Shown here: one piece after another, positions 1-8,097 of the stretch | Layout: the number at the start of each line of letters is the position of its first letter | Numbering within the stretch: the first letter of the stretch is position 1 | NCBI RefSeq assembly: GCF_964218355.1 | Contig: NZ_CAXPMC010000016.1 | Span: 1 to 64,000 of the forward strand | Length of the DNA stretch: 64,000 nucleotides | From: Ferrovibrio sp964218355 | GTDB lineage: Bacteria; Pseudomonadota; Alphaproteobacteria; Ferrovibrionales; Ferrovibrionaceae | Direction: 5' to 3' | Translations under genes and position numbers: made by a program | The notes under the pieces: model-generated | Told to the model about the DNA's origin: nothing | Databases searched by the model: none | The model's input: only the letters and a program-made list of their open reading frames with translations

Positions 1-11
1 GGAGTCTCCCC

Positions 12-1407
12 ATGCCCCTGCGTCCCGTCGACGACCCCAATCCCTTCTCGCTCTCCGGCCCGGTCGGCCATCTGGCCGAAAATGCCCGCGCCGATGTGAT
101 CAAGGCGCAGATGCTGCTGGCCGAGGCCGGCTACCTCGACCTGCCCGAACCGGGCCTGCCCACCGGCTGGCCCGGCTCCGGCCTGGTGCCGGGCATCAAG
201 CGCCTGCAGCGCGACCGCGGCCGCCCTGCGCGATGCCGTGGGCGACAGAATGGGCCCGGCCCCGACACCCGAGGACATCGACCGGCAGCATGACGAGGAA
301 GCCCGGCGCGGCGATGCGCCGGACAGGGCCGCGCCGCCGCCGGCGATCCGCGATGTCCCCGACGATGCCGGGCCCGCCTTCCGTGCCGGCGCGCAGGTGG
401 CGCAGATCGCGGCACCATTGACCGGAATACCAGTCCCGCCGCCGGCCGGCCAGGCAGGCCATGACGGGACGCGGCGGCCCAGCCCGTATCCCCATGAGGC
501 CCCGGCGGTGAAGGCCGCTGCCCGCGAGGGAACCCGGCGCCTCGGCTATGCGCGCGACAACCTGCGCAGCCTGCTGGAGGCCACGCAGGACCTGCATGAA
601 CGGGGCCGGCGCCTGCCGCCCGGCCCGGATGACGCGCAGCAGGCCGCCTTCGTGACGCAGGACTGGGAACCGCTGCCGCCCTCGAAGCCGATCGGCGAGG
701 CCGAGAAAAAGATGATGCAGGTGCCGCCGCTGATTCCGCCCGTGCTCGACGACCGCCTGCCCGGCCGCCCGGCCGCCGCGCCGGACATCCCCGACGAGAA
801 GCTGATCCTGCCGGAGATGCAGGAGTGGTACGAGGGTCTGGAACCCTTCGACCAGGACCTGGCGAAGGAACTGATGCTGGTCTTCATCAACAAGGGCGGC
901 CGGAAGGGCATCGAGGCCACGCGGCTCGGCAACGCCGATATGGTGAAGGAGCTTCTGGAGTATTTGCAGAAGCAGCGCGCCGATATGCCCGGAAAGTGGG
1001 AGCATGCATATGGCTCACGAAAGGATGGAGAGGCTGACGGCGATGAGGTGCCGGAAGAATACATCGAAGGACGCGACAGCAAAGGGACCAAGGGCGCGAG
1101 CTGGCCGGATGCGACGATCCGATATCTGGTCGAAGGCCTCGAACCCGAATATCTGCGCATTTTCACCGGCAGGATGCTGAAGAGAAACCCCGATATTGGT
1201 GTGAAGCGTGAGCGCGATCAGATCGCCAATGCAGAGTACAACAAGCCGGGCGAACTGATGGTGCTGGCTCCGAAGCTGCTGGCCGACCGGCCGGACGGTG
1301 TGGTCAGCCCGGAGGCGCGGCATGCCTATCGGCAACAGGCCCGGGAATTTGCCGCCAAGCTCGGCCCGCGGATCGAGGCTGTATTAAAAGCCAAGAGCAA
1401 GCTTTAA
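12..1407 (+). pseudogene. frame-disrupted peptidoglycan-binding-like protein with a possible toxin-like C-terminus
   Basis: The first reading frame starts at the ATG at 12, with GGAG at 1-4, and runs 68 residues resembling a peptidoglycan-binding-type module (segment TGWPGSGLVPGIKRLQRDRG). It then leaves frame. A second frame, open to 1407, picks up at about 220-238 with ALRDAVGDRM, which reads like the continuation of the same domain. The usual turn between these parts (roughly L-x-V-D-G-x-L-x-P-G-G-x-T) is missing, so a small non-triplet deletion near 215-222 is likely. The second frame has a Pro/Ala-rich middle and a compositionally different, charged C-terminal part from about 960 onward containing KGASWPDATIRYL. 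That pattern recalls nuclease-fold toxin tips, but this is only a resemblance. It could be a recent pseudogene, an assembly error, or translated from the GTG at 238. Confidence 0.5.
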
Positions 1408-1436
1408 GCTGGCCGTATCAGGGAGATCGAAGGGCT

Positions 1437-2087
1437 ATGGCCGTTTATTCCTCCATGAAAACCCGCATCGTCTGGCTGACCGAAGCCGACTGGCGGGCTT
1501 TCGCTGACCTGTTGGCGGAAACTTTTCCGACGATCCGGTATTATGAAAGCCTGACCCGGGAGCAGCGCCAGGCCAAGGAGAGGCCGGCGGTTCCGCGGTT
1601 CAGGCAGCTGCTCGATGTGCCCGGCATTCTCAGGCGCGGTCACATCGTCGGCGTGTTCGACGAAAACTGGCAGCCGGACGTTCAGTGGCTGCCTGACGAG
1701 GTTGAGCCCGGGCGCGGCTCCTGGGGCATCGCCAATCATGCCGATAAGAATCCTGCTTTCCTGTTCCAGATGTTCCAGCCAATATATACGGCTGAGAAGC
1801 TGAAGACGGCGCCGTTCATGGAGCACTGCGTCATCACCTTCTACCGCGATCCCGGCAATCACGAGCATGACCTGCTGTCGCGGCATTTCTACCGGCTGCT
1901 CGGCAAAGTCTGCACCAACCGCAACCAGATCCAGATCAGCATGCCTGAACGCAAGCCGATGTTCGATCAGCCGAAAGGGTCCCTGTTCTGGCTCGGCCGC
2001 GATGCGCTCCACTGGGTCCGCGAGGATTCGCAGCGGGTATTTTTCTATAACGATCGCAAATGGGCAATTCGCCCGGCCGAAAACTGA
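1437..2087 (+). CDS. hypothetical protein, possible partner (immunity-like) of the upstream gene
   Basis: This is a 216-residue soluble protein that I do not recognise. The start ATG at 1437 follows AGGG at 1431-1434; a second in-frame ATG lies at 1452. It has no signal peptide or membrane segment and is rich in aromatic residues (many Trp, Phe and Tyr), with one HCVITFYRDPGNHEHD stretch. Together with the 3' part of the preceding gene it looks more A+T-rich than the surrounding genes, and it starts 29 bases after that gene ends. The layout of a modular protein with an atypical C-terminus followed by a small same-strand gene is typical of effector/immunity pairs. The immunity role is inferred from position and composition only. 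Confidence 0.55.
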   Translation: MAVYSSMKTRIVWLTEADWRAFADLLAETFPTIRYYESLTREQRQAKERPAVPRFRQLLDVPGILRRGHIVGVFDENWQPDVQWLPDEVEPGRGSWGIANHADKNPAFLFQMFQPIYTAEKLKTAPFMEHCVITFYRDPGNHEHDLLSRHFYRLLGKVCTNRNQIQISMPERKPMFDQPKGSLFWLGRDALHWVREDSQRVFFYNDRKWAIRPAEN

Positions 2088-2097
2088 TCGCCGCCGC

Positions 2098-2553
2098 CTA
2101 CACCAGCAGCCTTTCCAGCGCGGCGCGGATGCGGGGCGGGATCGGCGCCGGCTTCTGCGGGCCGCGCTCGACGAAGACATGCACGAAATGGCCGGTGGCC
2201 GCCGGATGCGTCTGGCCCTCGCGGAACAGCGCGATCTCGTGCCGCACCGAGGAAGTGCCGATCTTCACCGTGCGCAGGCAGCCCTCGATGGTCTCCGGGT
2301 AATTCAGCGACTGGTGAAAGCGGCAGCCGCTTTCCACCAGCAGGCCGATGACCGGGTCGCGCACCATGTCGAGCCCGCCGAAGCGGATCATGTAATCGTT
2401 CACCAGCGTGTCGAAATACGCGTAATAGACCACGTTGTTGACATGCTGGTAGACGTCGATATCGGCCAGCCGGGTCGGGATCAGCAGGCTGTGGCGGTAA
2501 TTGCCGCGGACTTCCAGCTTCGGATCGAGCTTCGGCTCGGGCACGTCGTTCAT
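2098..2553 (-). CDS. acyl-CoA thioesterase, 4HBT hotdog family
   Basis: A 151-residue hotdog-fold thioesterase expected to hydrolyse acyl-CoA thioesters in the cytoplasm. The family signature is visible as the segment RLADIDVYQHVNNVVYYAYF, containing the D-x-D-x-x-x-H-x-N-N active-site pattern of the 4-hydroxybenzoyl-CoA thioesterase / YbgC group. The ATG at 2553 lies 4 bases after the stop of the alcohol dehydrogenase gene, which indicates translational coupling; an upstream in-frame extension would run into that gene. Pairing with an iron alcohol dehydrogenase suggests a shared acyl or aldehyde metabolic role, but the substrate cannot be told. Confidence 0.85.
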   Translation of the reverse strand: MNDVPEPKLDPKLEVRGNYRHSLLIPTRLADIDVYQHVNNVVYYAYFDTLVNDYMIRFGGLDMVRDPVIGLLVESGCRFHQSLNYPETIEGCLRTVKIGTSSVRHEIALFREGQTHPAATGHFVHVFVERGPQKPAPIPPRIRAALERLLV

Positions 2554-2557
2554 CGGG

Positions 2558-3727
2558 TCACAGCGCCTGTTCGTAGATGCGCAGGGCATCGTCGTAGGCC
2601 ACCTCGCGCGGGTTGTTGACCAGCAGGCGCTGCTGGTTCATGGCATCCTTCGCCAGCATCGGCAGGTGGTTGTGACTGATGCCGACCTGGCGGAGCTGCT
2701 TTTCCAGCTTCACGTCGTCGATGATCGCCTCAAGCTCCGCCAGCAACGCGCCGGCGCCCGCCGAGGCGGAGGCAAAGCTTTTGCCGGGCAGAAGAATGCC
2801 GGCCAGTTCGGCATATTGCGCGGCGGCGGCGGCGCTTTCGAGGTTGAAGCGCAGCACATGCGGCAGCATCAGCGCGTTCGACAGGCCGTGCGGCACATGG
2901 AAATGCCCGCCGACCGGATAGGCCAGCGCATGCACCGCCGCCACCGGCGCATTAGCGAAGGCCATGCCGGCCAGCATGGCGCCCAGCAGCATGTCGGAGC
3001 GGGCGGCACGGTCCTTCGCGCCGGCCTCGCTGCAGACGGTGCGGATGTTCCGCGACAGCAGCCGCAACGCCTCGCGGGCCAGCGCGTCCGAGATCGGGTT
3101 CTTTTTATGCTTCGTCGTATAGGCCTCGATGGCATGCACCATGGCATCCACCCCGGTGGCCGCGGTAACGCCGCGCGGCAGCCCCAGCGTGAGATCGGCA
3201 TCCAGCAGGGCGATGTCGGGCAGCAGCAGGGGCGAGACCACGCCCTTCTTCTCGCTCTCGCCGGTGGTGATGATGGAGATGCCGGTCACTTCCGAGCCGG
3301 TGCCGGCGGTGGTCGGCACCTGCACCAGCGGCAGCCGGCGGCCCTTCGCATTGCCGATGCCGTACATCTCGGCCAGGGGCTGCCCGCCATCGCCGCCCAT
3401 CAGGGCGACCAGCTTGGCGATGTCCATCGAACTGCCGCCGCCGAAGCCGACGATGCCATCCGCCCGGTGCTCCTTCGCGGCCGCCACCGCCGCATGCACC
3501 AGTTTCTCGGGCGGATCGGCCTCGGTGCGGTCGTAGATGGCGGTGGCGATGCCGGCGGCCTGAAGGCTGTCGAGCGCCGCCTGCGGCAGGCCCAGCTTCA
3601 TCACGCCCGGATCGGTGACCAGCAGGACGCGGCCGGCGCCCAGCTCGGTCATCAGGGTACCGAGCTTCGCGCTGGCCCCGGGCTCGCAATAGACCCGCCG
3701 CGTGGTCTCGAAACTCAAGCCGGTCAT
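2558..3727 (-). CDS. iron-containing alcohol dehydrogenase
   Basis: A 389-residue group III (Fe-type) NAD(P)-dependent alcohol dehydrogenase. The N-terminal dinucleotide domain contains VGFGGGSSMDIAKLVALM, the GGGS nucleotide-binding loop. The C-terminal helical domain carries the metal-ligand region, with histidines in HALAYPVGGHFHVPHGLSNA. Length is normal for the family. The ATG at 3727 is preceded by GGGAGG, which decides the start over a longer upstream open frame. It is the first gene of a two-gene operon with the thioesterase. Substrate is unknown; members act on short-chain alcohols, lactaldehyde, 4-hydroxybutyrate or hydroxyacids. Confidence 0.88.
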   Translation of the reverse strand: MTGLSFETTRRVYCEPGASAKLGTLMTELGAGRVLLVTDPGVMKLGLPQAALDSLQAAGIATAIYDRTEADPPEKLVHAAVAAAKEHRADGIVGFGGGSSMDIAKLVALMGGDGGQPLAEMYGIGNAKGRRLPLVQVPTTAGTGSEVTGISIITTGESEKKGVVSPLLLPDIALLDADLTLGLPRGVTAATGVDAMVHAIEAYTTKHKKNPISDALAREALRLLSRNIRTVCSEAGAKDRAARSDMLLGAMLAGMAFANAPVAAVHALAYPVGGHFHVPHGLSNALMLPHVLRFNLESAAAAAQYAELAGILLPGKSFASASAGAGALLAELEAIIDDVKLEKQLRQVGISHNHLPMLAKDAMNQQRLLVNNPREVAYDDALRIYEQAL

Positions 3728-3850
3728 GGTCGCACCTCCCGCAATTCCCGATATTTTCCAGACACTAGCACCGCCCCCGCAGACCCGGCCAGCCTTCCCC
3801 GGGGAGAGGCCGGCAACGAAGAACGGGAGGCCCGGCCACGATGCCACGTC

Positions 3851-3866
3851 CTAGGCCCGGGCCTAG
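3851..3866. repeat. perfect 16-bp palindrome CTAGGCCCGGGCCTAG
   Basis: The two halves are exact reverse complements, with CTAG at both ends. It lies 124 bases upstream of the alcohol dehydrogenase start and about 110 bases upstream of the argD promoter, so it could be an operator for either side. No known regulator motif is recognised. Confidence 0.6.
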
Positions 3867-3973
3867 CGATATAAAAGCCTCTGTCACCCGCGGCCTGACC
3901 CGCGGGGCCCGTTTCCCCGGCGCCCGTTTCCCAGGGGCAGGCCGGGCCCGATTGTCTGCCGACATTCGCTGAA

Positions 3974-4002
3974 TTGACTAAGGGTTTGCAGGCCCTTAGA
4001 GT
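3974..4002 (+). promoter_or_regulatory. probable argD promoter with nested operator-like inverted repeat
   Basis: TTGACT at 3974-3979 is followed after exactly 17 bases by TAGAGT at 3997-4002, a plausible -35/-10 pair. Inside it lies CTAAGGG (3978-3984) ... CCCTTAG (3993-3999), perfect 7-base arms around an 8-base spacer, overlapping both promoter elements. This placement is typical of a repressor site. It does not look like an ArgR box. Confidence 0.55.
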
Positions 4003-4121
4003 CCGGCCTTTCCCGCCAGCCCGGCCGCCGAAAAAAGCCGGGGCTGGCGTCATCGTTTTCGGGATCGCCGTTCAGGCCCGGATGGTCCGGGTCCGGCCTT
4101 CCTGCCATGGGAGAAGGTGTC

Positions 4122-5318
4122 GTGAGCGAAGCATTGATGTCGACTTACGCGAGGACCGACCTCGCGTTCGAGCGGGGCGAGGGTCCTTACCTCTACACCG
4201 CCGACGGTCGACGTTATCTCGACTTCGGCTCCGGCATCGCGGTCACCGCGCTCGGCCACAGCCATCCGCATCTGGTAAAGGCCGTGCAGGAGCAGGCCGG
4301 CAGGCTGTGGCATGTCTCCAACCTGTTCAGGTCGCCCGAGCAGGAGAAGCTGGCCGGCCGGCTGGTCGCCCATTCGTTTGCCGACAAGGCCTTCTTCTGC
4401 AATTCCGGCGCCGAGGCGAACGAGGGTGCGGTGAAGATCGCGCGCAAGCATTTCGCGGCGAAAGGCCAGCCGGAAAAGTGGCGCATCATCACCTTCGAGG
4501 GCTGCTTCCACGGCCGCACCCTGGCCATGCTGGCGGCCACCAACAACCAGAAATACATGGACGGCTTCGGCGAAAAGGTCGGCGGCTTCGACCAGGTGCC
4601 GTTCGGCGACATGGCCGCCCTGAAGGCGGCGATCACGCCGGAAACCGCCGCCATCATGATCGAGCCGATCCAGGGCGAGGGCGGCATCCGTTCGGTGCCG
4701 ACCGAGATGCTGCGCGCCCTGCGCGCGCTCTGCGACGAACGCGGCCTGCTGCTGATCCTGGACGAGATCCAGACCGGCATGGGCCGCACCGGCAAGCTGT
4801 TCGCCTATGAATGGGCGGGCGTGGCGCCGGACATCATGAGCCTGGCCAAGGGGCTCGGCGGCGGCTTTCCGGTCGGCGCCGTGCTCGCTACCGACGCGGC
4901 GGCCGCCGGCATGGCGCCCGGCACCCATGGCACGACATTCGGCGGCAACATCCTGGCGATGGCGGCGGCCAATGCCGTGCTCGACGTGATGCTGGAGCCG
5001 GGCTTCTTCGACGGCGTGCAGAAACGCGCCTCGTATTTCAAGCAGCAGCTGACCATGCTGGCCGACCGCTTCCCCGACATCATCGGCGAAATCCGCGGCC
5101 AGGGTTTCCTGATGGCGCTGAAATGCCAGCCGGCCAATACCGCGGTGGCGGCGGCCCTGCGCGAGGAGCATGTGCTGGGCGTGCTGGCCGGCGACAACAC
5201 CGTGCGGCTGATGCCGCCGCTGACGATTCCGGAAAAGGATCTCGCCGAGGGCATCCACCGCATCGAGGCGGCCTGCCTGCGGCTGCGCGGCACCGCGAAG
5301 GCGGAGAGCGCGGCATGA
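4122..5318 (+). CDS. argD: acetylornithine aminotransferase
   Basis: A class III PLP aminotransferase converting N-acetylglutamate semialdehyde to N2-acetylornithine in arginine biosynthesis (often also active on succinyldiaminopimelate). Family segments include LDFGSGIAVTALGH, FFCNSGAEANEGAVKIAR, LILDEIQTGMGRTG and SLAKGLGGGFPVGA, the last holding the PLP-binding Lys. The GTG at 4122 is chosen because GGGAGAAGG ends 4 bases before it; in-frame ATGs at 4107 and 4137 are alternatives. The product is 398 residues, normal for the family. Its stop overlaps the argF start (ATGA), so the two are coupled, and immediate argF linkage supports the arginine assignment over other class III members. Confidence 0.93.
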   Translation: MSEALMSTYARTDLAFERGEGPYLYTADGRRYLDFGSGIAVTALGHSHPHLVKAVQEQAGRLWHVSNLFRSPEQEKLAGRLVAHSFADKAFFCNSGAEANEGAVKIARKHFAAKGQPEKWRIITFEGCFHGRTLAMLAATNNQKYMDGFGEKVGGFDQVPFGDMAALKAAITPETAAIMIEPIQGEGGIRSVPTEMLRALRALCDERGLLLILDEIQTGMGRTGKLFAYEWAGVAPDIMSLAKGLGGGFPVGAVLATDAAAAGMAPGTHGTTFGGNILAMAAANAVLDVMLEPGFFDGVQKRASYFKQQLTMLADRFPDIIGEIRGQGFLMALKCQPANTAVAAALREEHVLGVLAGDNTVRLMPPLTIPEKDLAEGIHRIEAACLRLRGTAKAESAA

Positions 5319-6262
5319 CGGCCGCGCCGCCCGCCGCCGCGATCCGCCATTTCCTCGATCTCAGCGATTTCGAGCCGGCGGTATTGCGCGGCATCCTCGA
5401 CCATGCGGCACGCATGAAGGCCGGCCGCAAAGGCAAGCCCAAGGGCGCGGTCGAACCCGGCCAGCCGGCCGACAGCCGCATCCTGGCGATGATCTTCGAG
5501 AAGCCCTCGACCCGCACGCGGCTGAGCTTCGACGTCGCCATGCGCCAGCTGGGCGGCAAGACCATCGTGCTGCGCAGCGACGACATGCAGATCGGCCGCG
5601 GCGAGACGGTGGCGGATACCGCGCGGATCCTGTCGGGCAATGTCGATGCCATCATGATGCGCACCGGCCGGGCGAAAACCCTGCTGGAGCTGGCTGCCAA
5701 TGCCTCGGTGCCGGTGATCAACGGCCTGACCGACGAAAGCCATCCCTGCCAGGTGATGGCCGATGTGCTGACCTTCGAGGAGAAGAAGGGCCCGATCCGC
5801 GGCCAGAAGCTGGCCTGGGTCGGCGATGGCAACAACATGGCCACCTCGCTGATCCATGCCGCCGTGCAGTTCGGCTTCCGCCTCGACCTCGCCTGCCCGG
5901 CCGAACTGGCCCCCAGCAGGAAGGTGCTGGCCTGGGCGGCCGAGCGCCAGGGCCAGGTCTTCGTCAGCGAGGACCCGGACAGGGCGGTGGCCGATGCCGC
6001 CTGCGTGATCACCGATACCTGGGTGTCGATGGGCATGAAGGATGCCGAGCGCCGCCACAGGGTGCTGGCCCCCTACCAGGTCAATGCCGGGCTGATGGGC
6101 AGGGCCGCCGGCGATGCCATCTTCATGCACTGCCTGCCGGCCCATCGCGGCGAGGAAGTGACGCCGGAGGTGATCGACGGGCCGCGTTCGGTGGTGTTCG
6201 ACGAGGCGGAGAACCGCCTGCATGCCCAGAAAGCCATCCTCGCCTGGTGTTTCGGCGCCTGA
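5315..6262 (+). CDS. argF: ornithine carbamoyltransferase
   Basis: A 315-residue enzyme forming citrulline from ornithine and carbamoyl phosphate. The carbamoyl-phosphate motif is seen in EKPSTRTRLSFDVAM (S-T-R-T-R), with HPCQVMADVLT, the ornithine-side region DTWVSMG, and FMHCLPAHRGEEV containing the catalytic Cys. The ATG at 5315 overlaps the argD stop by four bases. The order argD-argF-hslO is familiar from alphaproteobacteria and supports the assignment. Confidence 0.95.
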   Translation: MTAAPPAAAIRHFLDLSDFEPAVLRGILDHAARMKAGRKGKPKGAVEPGQPADSRILAMIFEKPSTRTRLSFDVAMRQLGGKTIVLRSDDMQIGRGETVADTARILSGNVDAIMMRTGRAKTLLELAANASVPVINGLTDESHPCQVMADVLTFEEKKGPIRGQKLAWVGDGNNMATSLIHAAVQFGFRLDLACPAELAPSRKVLAWAAERQGQVFVSEDPDRAVADAACVITDTWVSMGMKDAERRHRVLAPYQVNAGLMGRAAGDAIFMHCLPAHRGEEVTPEVIDGPRSVVFDEAENRLHAQKAILAWCFGA

Positions 6263-6271
6263 GCCTGCCTA

Positions 6272-6284
6272 TATAATCCCGCTG
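6272..6284 (+). promoter_or_regulatory. consensus -10 element placed for a leaderless hslO transcript
   Basis: TATAAT (6272-6277) lies 6 bases upstream of the GTG at 6284, and no Shine-Dalgarno sequence precedes that GTG. Transcription from such a -10 would begin at or very near the start codon. No clear -35 is seen about 17 bases upstream (inside argF). Confidence 0.45.
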
Positions 6285-7201
6285 TGACCCAGACGCTTTC
6301 CGACGACCTCACCCTGCCCTTCCAGATCGAACAGTGCGACACGCGCGGCCGCCTGGTGCGGCTGGGCCCCGCCCTCGACCGCCTGCTGAGCCGCCATGCC
6401 TATCCCGAGCCGGTGGCGCAGCTGGTGGCCGAAGCCGTGGTGCTGGCCGCCACCATGGCCACCGCGCTGAAATTCGACGGCACCTTCACCGTGCAGGCCA
6501 AGGGCGACGGCCCGGTCTCGCTGCTGGTGGCCGACTGCCGCACGCCGGGCCATCTGCGCGGCTATGCCAGTTTCGATGCCGGCCGGCTGGACGGCCTCGA
6601 ACTCGGCCCCGGCGGCATCGAGAGCATCGTGCCGCTGCTGCTGGGCAAGGGCTATCTCGCCTTCACCATCGACCCGGAAGGGCCGGACATGGAGCGCTAC
6701 CAGGGCATCGTCGAGCTGAGCGGCCCGACCCTGGCCGAGGCCGCGCATCTGTATTTTGCCCAGTCCGAACAGCTCAATGCCCGCATCGTGCTGGCGGCGC
6801 AGCACCGCCGCGACGCCGGCGGGCGGCGGCGCTGGCGGGCCGGCGGCCTGCTGCTGCAGCAGCTGCCGCTGCAGCCGGGCGGCCTGACCGGCGAGGAACG
6901 CGGGCTGGCCTGGGAAAAGGCCACCGCCCTGCAGGCGACCACCTCGGCCGGCGAGCTGACCGATCCGGCCCTGCCGCAGAACGACCTGCTCTACCGGCTG
7001 TTCCACGAGGATGGCGTGCGCGTCTTCGATGCCGCGCCGCTGGACAATGCCTGCACCTGCTCGGCCGACAAGGTGCGCGGCATCCTCTCGACCTTCTCGG
7101 CCGAGGAGATCGAATCGATGGCGGTCGAAGGCGTCATCTCGGTGACCTGCCAGTTCTGCTCGGCCGCCTACGATTTCCCGGCCGCGGCCGTGCAGGGCTG
7201 A
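6284..7201 (+). CDS. hslO: redox-regulated chaperone Hsp33
   Basis: A 305-residue cytoplasmic holdase activated by oxidation. The C-terminal zinc switch is intact: Cys257-x-Cys259 and Cys289-x2-Cys292, in segments CTCSADKVRGILSTF and VTCQFCSAAYDF. The N-terminal domain matches family patterns (GDGPVSLLVADC). The start is GTG at 6284, 21 bases after argF, with no ribosome-binding site but with a TATAAT box just upstream. It may therefore be translated leaderless as well as from argDF read-through. Confidence 0.94.
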   Translation: MTQTLSDDLTLPFQIEQCDTRGRLVRLGPALDRLLSRHAYPEPVAQLVAEAVVLAATMATALKFDGTFTVQAKGDGPVSLLVADCRTPGHLRGYASFDAGRLDGLELGPGGIESIVPLLLGKGYLAFTIDPEGPDMERYQGIVELSGPTLAEAAHLYFAQSEQLNARIVLAAQHRRDAGGRRRWRAGGLLLQQLPLQPGGLTGEERGLAWEKATALQATTSAGELTDPALPQNDLLYRLFHEDGVRVFDAAPLDNACTCSADKVRGILSTFSAEEIESMAVEGVISVTCQFCSAAYDFPAAAVQG

Positions 7202-7318
7202 GCGGCGGCCGGTTTCCGCCGGAAAGCGGCGGAATTGCCCGGCTTCCGTCATCCCCGGGCCTTGAATCCGCCCCAATTCGGCGCTCTGGTCGGCGGCGGA
7301 TAACAAGGAGAAACCGCC

Positions 7319-7927
7319 ATGTCCTTCCGTCCCTCCCGCAAGACCCTGCTGCAGGGCTTTGCCGCGCTGGGCGTGACCGCCCTGCTGGCCGCCTGCACGA
7401 CGGCGCCGGAAAAGCTGATGCTGCCGGAGATCGGCTTTGCCGACCAGCCGAAGCTGACCTTCGCCGCCGCCTCGGTGGAGACGATCCAGGAATACCAGCC
7501 CAGCGCCCAGCCGCCCCATATCGAGCTGGGCATCCCGCAATCGCCGGTGCTGGTGGCCCAGCGCTGGACCCGCGACCGCATCGCGCTGGACAACAGCCAG
7601 CCCTACCGCCTGACCGTGGTGATCCGCCGCGCCGCCGTCACCGAGGAGGATCTGAAGAAGACCCCGGGCCTGCGCGGCAGCTTCACCGAGGACCAGATCG
7701 CGCGCTTCAGCACCGACGTCGCCATGGCGGTCGAGCTGCGCGATGCCCGCGGCTTCAAGGTCGGCGAGGCCACCGCCTCGGCCAAGCGCAGCACCACCAT
7801 GAGCGAGAAGGCCAGCCTGAACGACCGCGACCGGCTGATCCACGAGCTGGTGAAGGCGACCATGATGGACGTCAACCGCGAGCTGGAGCAGAACATCCGG
7901 CAGTACATGCCGCTCTATGTCCGCTAG
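7319..7927 (+). CDS. putative lipoprotein of unknown function
   Basis: A 202-residue exported protein. The N-terminus has Arg/Lys residues, a hydrophobic stretch and the lipobox LLAAC at residues 22-26, so the mature protein should be lipid-anchored at the cell envelope. AAGGAG sits 7 bases before the ATG. The mature part is mixed alpha/beta with no motif I recognise; it ends in a conserved-looking NRELEQNIRQYMPLYVR. The 117-base gap after hslO suggests its own promoter. Similar small lipoproteins accompany hslO in related genomes as far as I recall, but no function is known. Confidence 0.82.
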   Translation: MSFRPSRKTLLQGFAALGVTALLAACTTAPEKLMLPEIGFADQPKLTFAAASVETIQEYQPSAQPPHIELGIPQSPVLVAQRWTRDRIALDNSQPYRLTVVIRRAAVTEEDLKKTPGLRGSFTEDQIARFSTDVAMAVELRDARGFKVGEATASAKRSTTMSEKASLNDRDRLIHELVKATMMDVNRELEQNIRQYMPLYVR

Positions 7928-8014
7928 GGCATAACGCCTTGAAAAGGCGGCTGTTCGTACGCATACGGAGCCGCCGCCTCACGCCCTGCCCGCTTCCGCT
8001 GGGGCAGCCGATTT

Positions 8015-8046
8015 CGACCCGGCCGAGGTTTGTCTCGGTCGGGTCG
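8015..8046. repeat. strong hairpin upstream of the 2-hydroxyacid dehydrogenase gene
   Basis: Arms 8015-8027 and 8034-8046 pair over 13 positions with one G-U, around the 6-base loop GTTTGT. No T-tract follows, so it is not a classic terminator. It could end the lipoprotein transcript, stabilise its 3' end, or act in the leader of the next gene, 52 bases downstream. Confidence 0.6.
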
Positions 8047-8097
8047 ATCTGCTAGAGAGGGCCATCCCATCCTTTCGCGGAGCCGGAAACGCCTGTC

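Larger units (their letters stand above)
3728..4121. other. 394-base divergent intergenic region
   Basis: This gene-free stretch separates the minus-strand alcohol dehydrogenase operon from the plus-strand argD operon. It holds a perfect 16-bp palindrome at 3851-3866 and a good sigma-70-like promoter with a nested inverted repeat at 3974-4002. The rest is C-rich without a convincing small gene; open frames crossing it lack ribosome sites and coding character. Confidence 0.7.
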
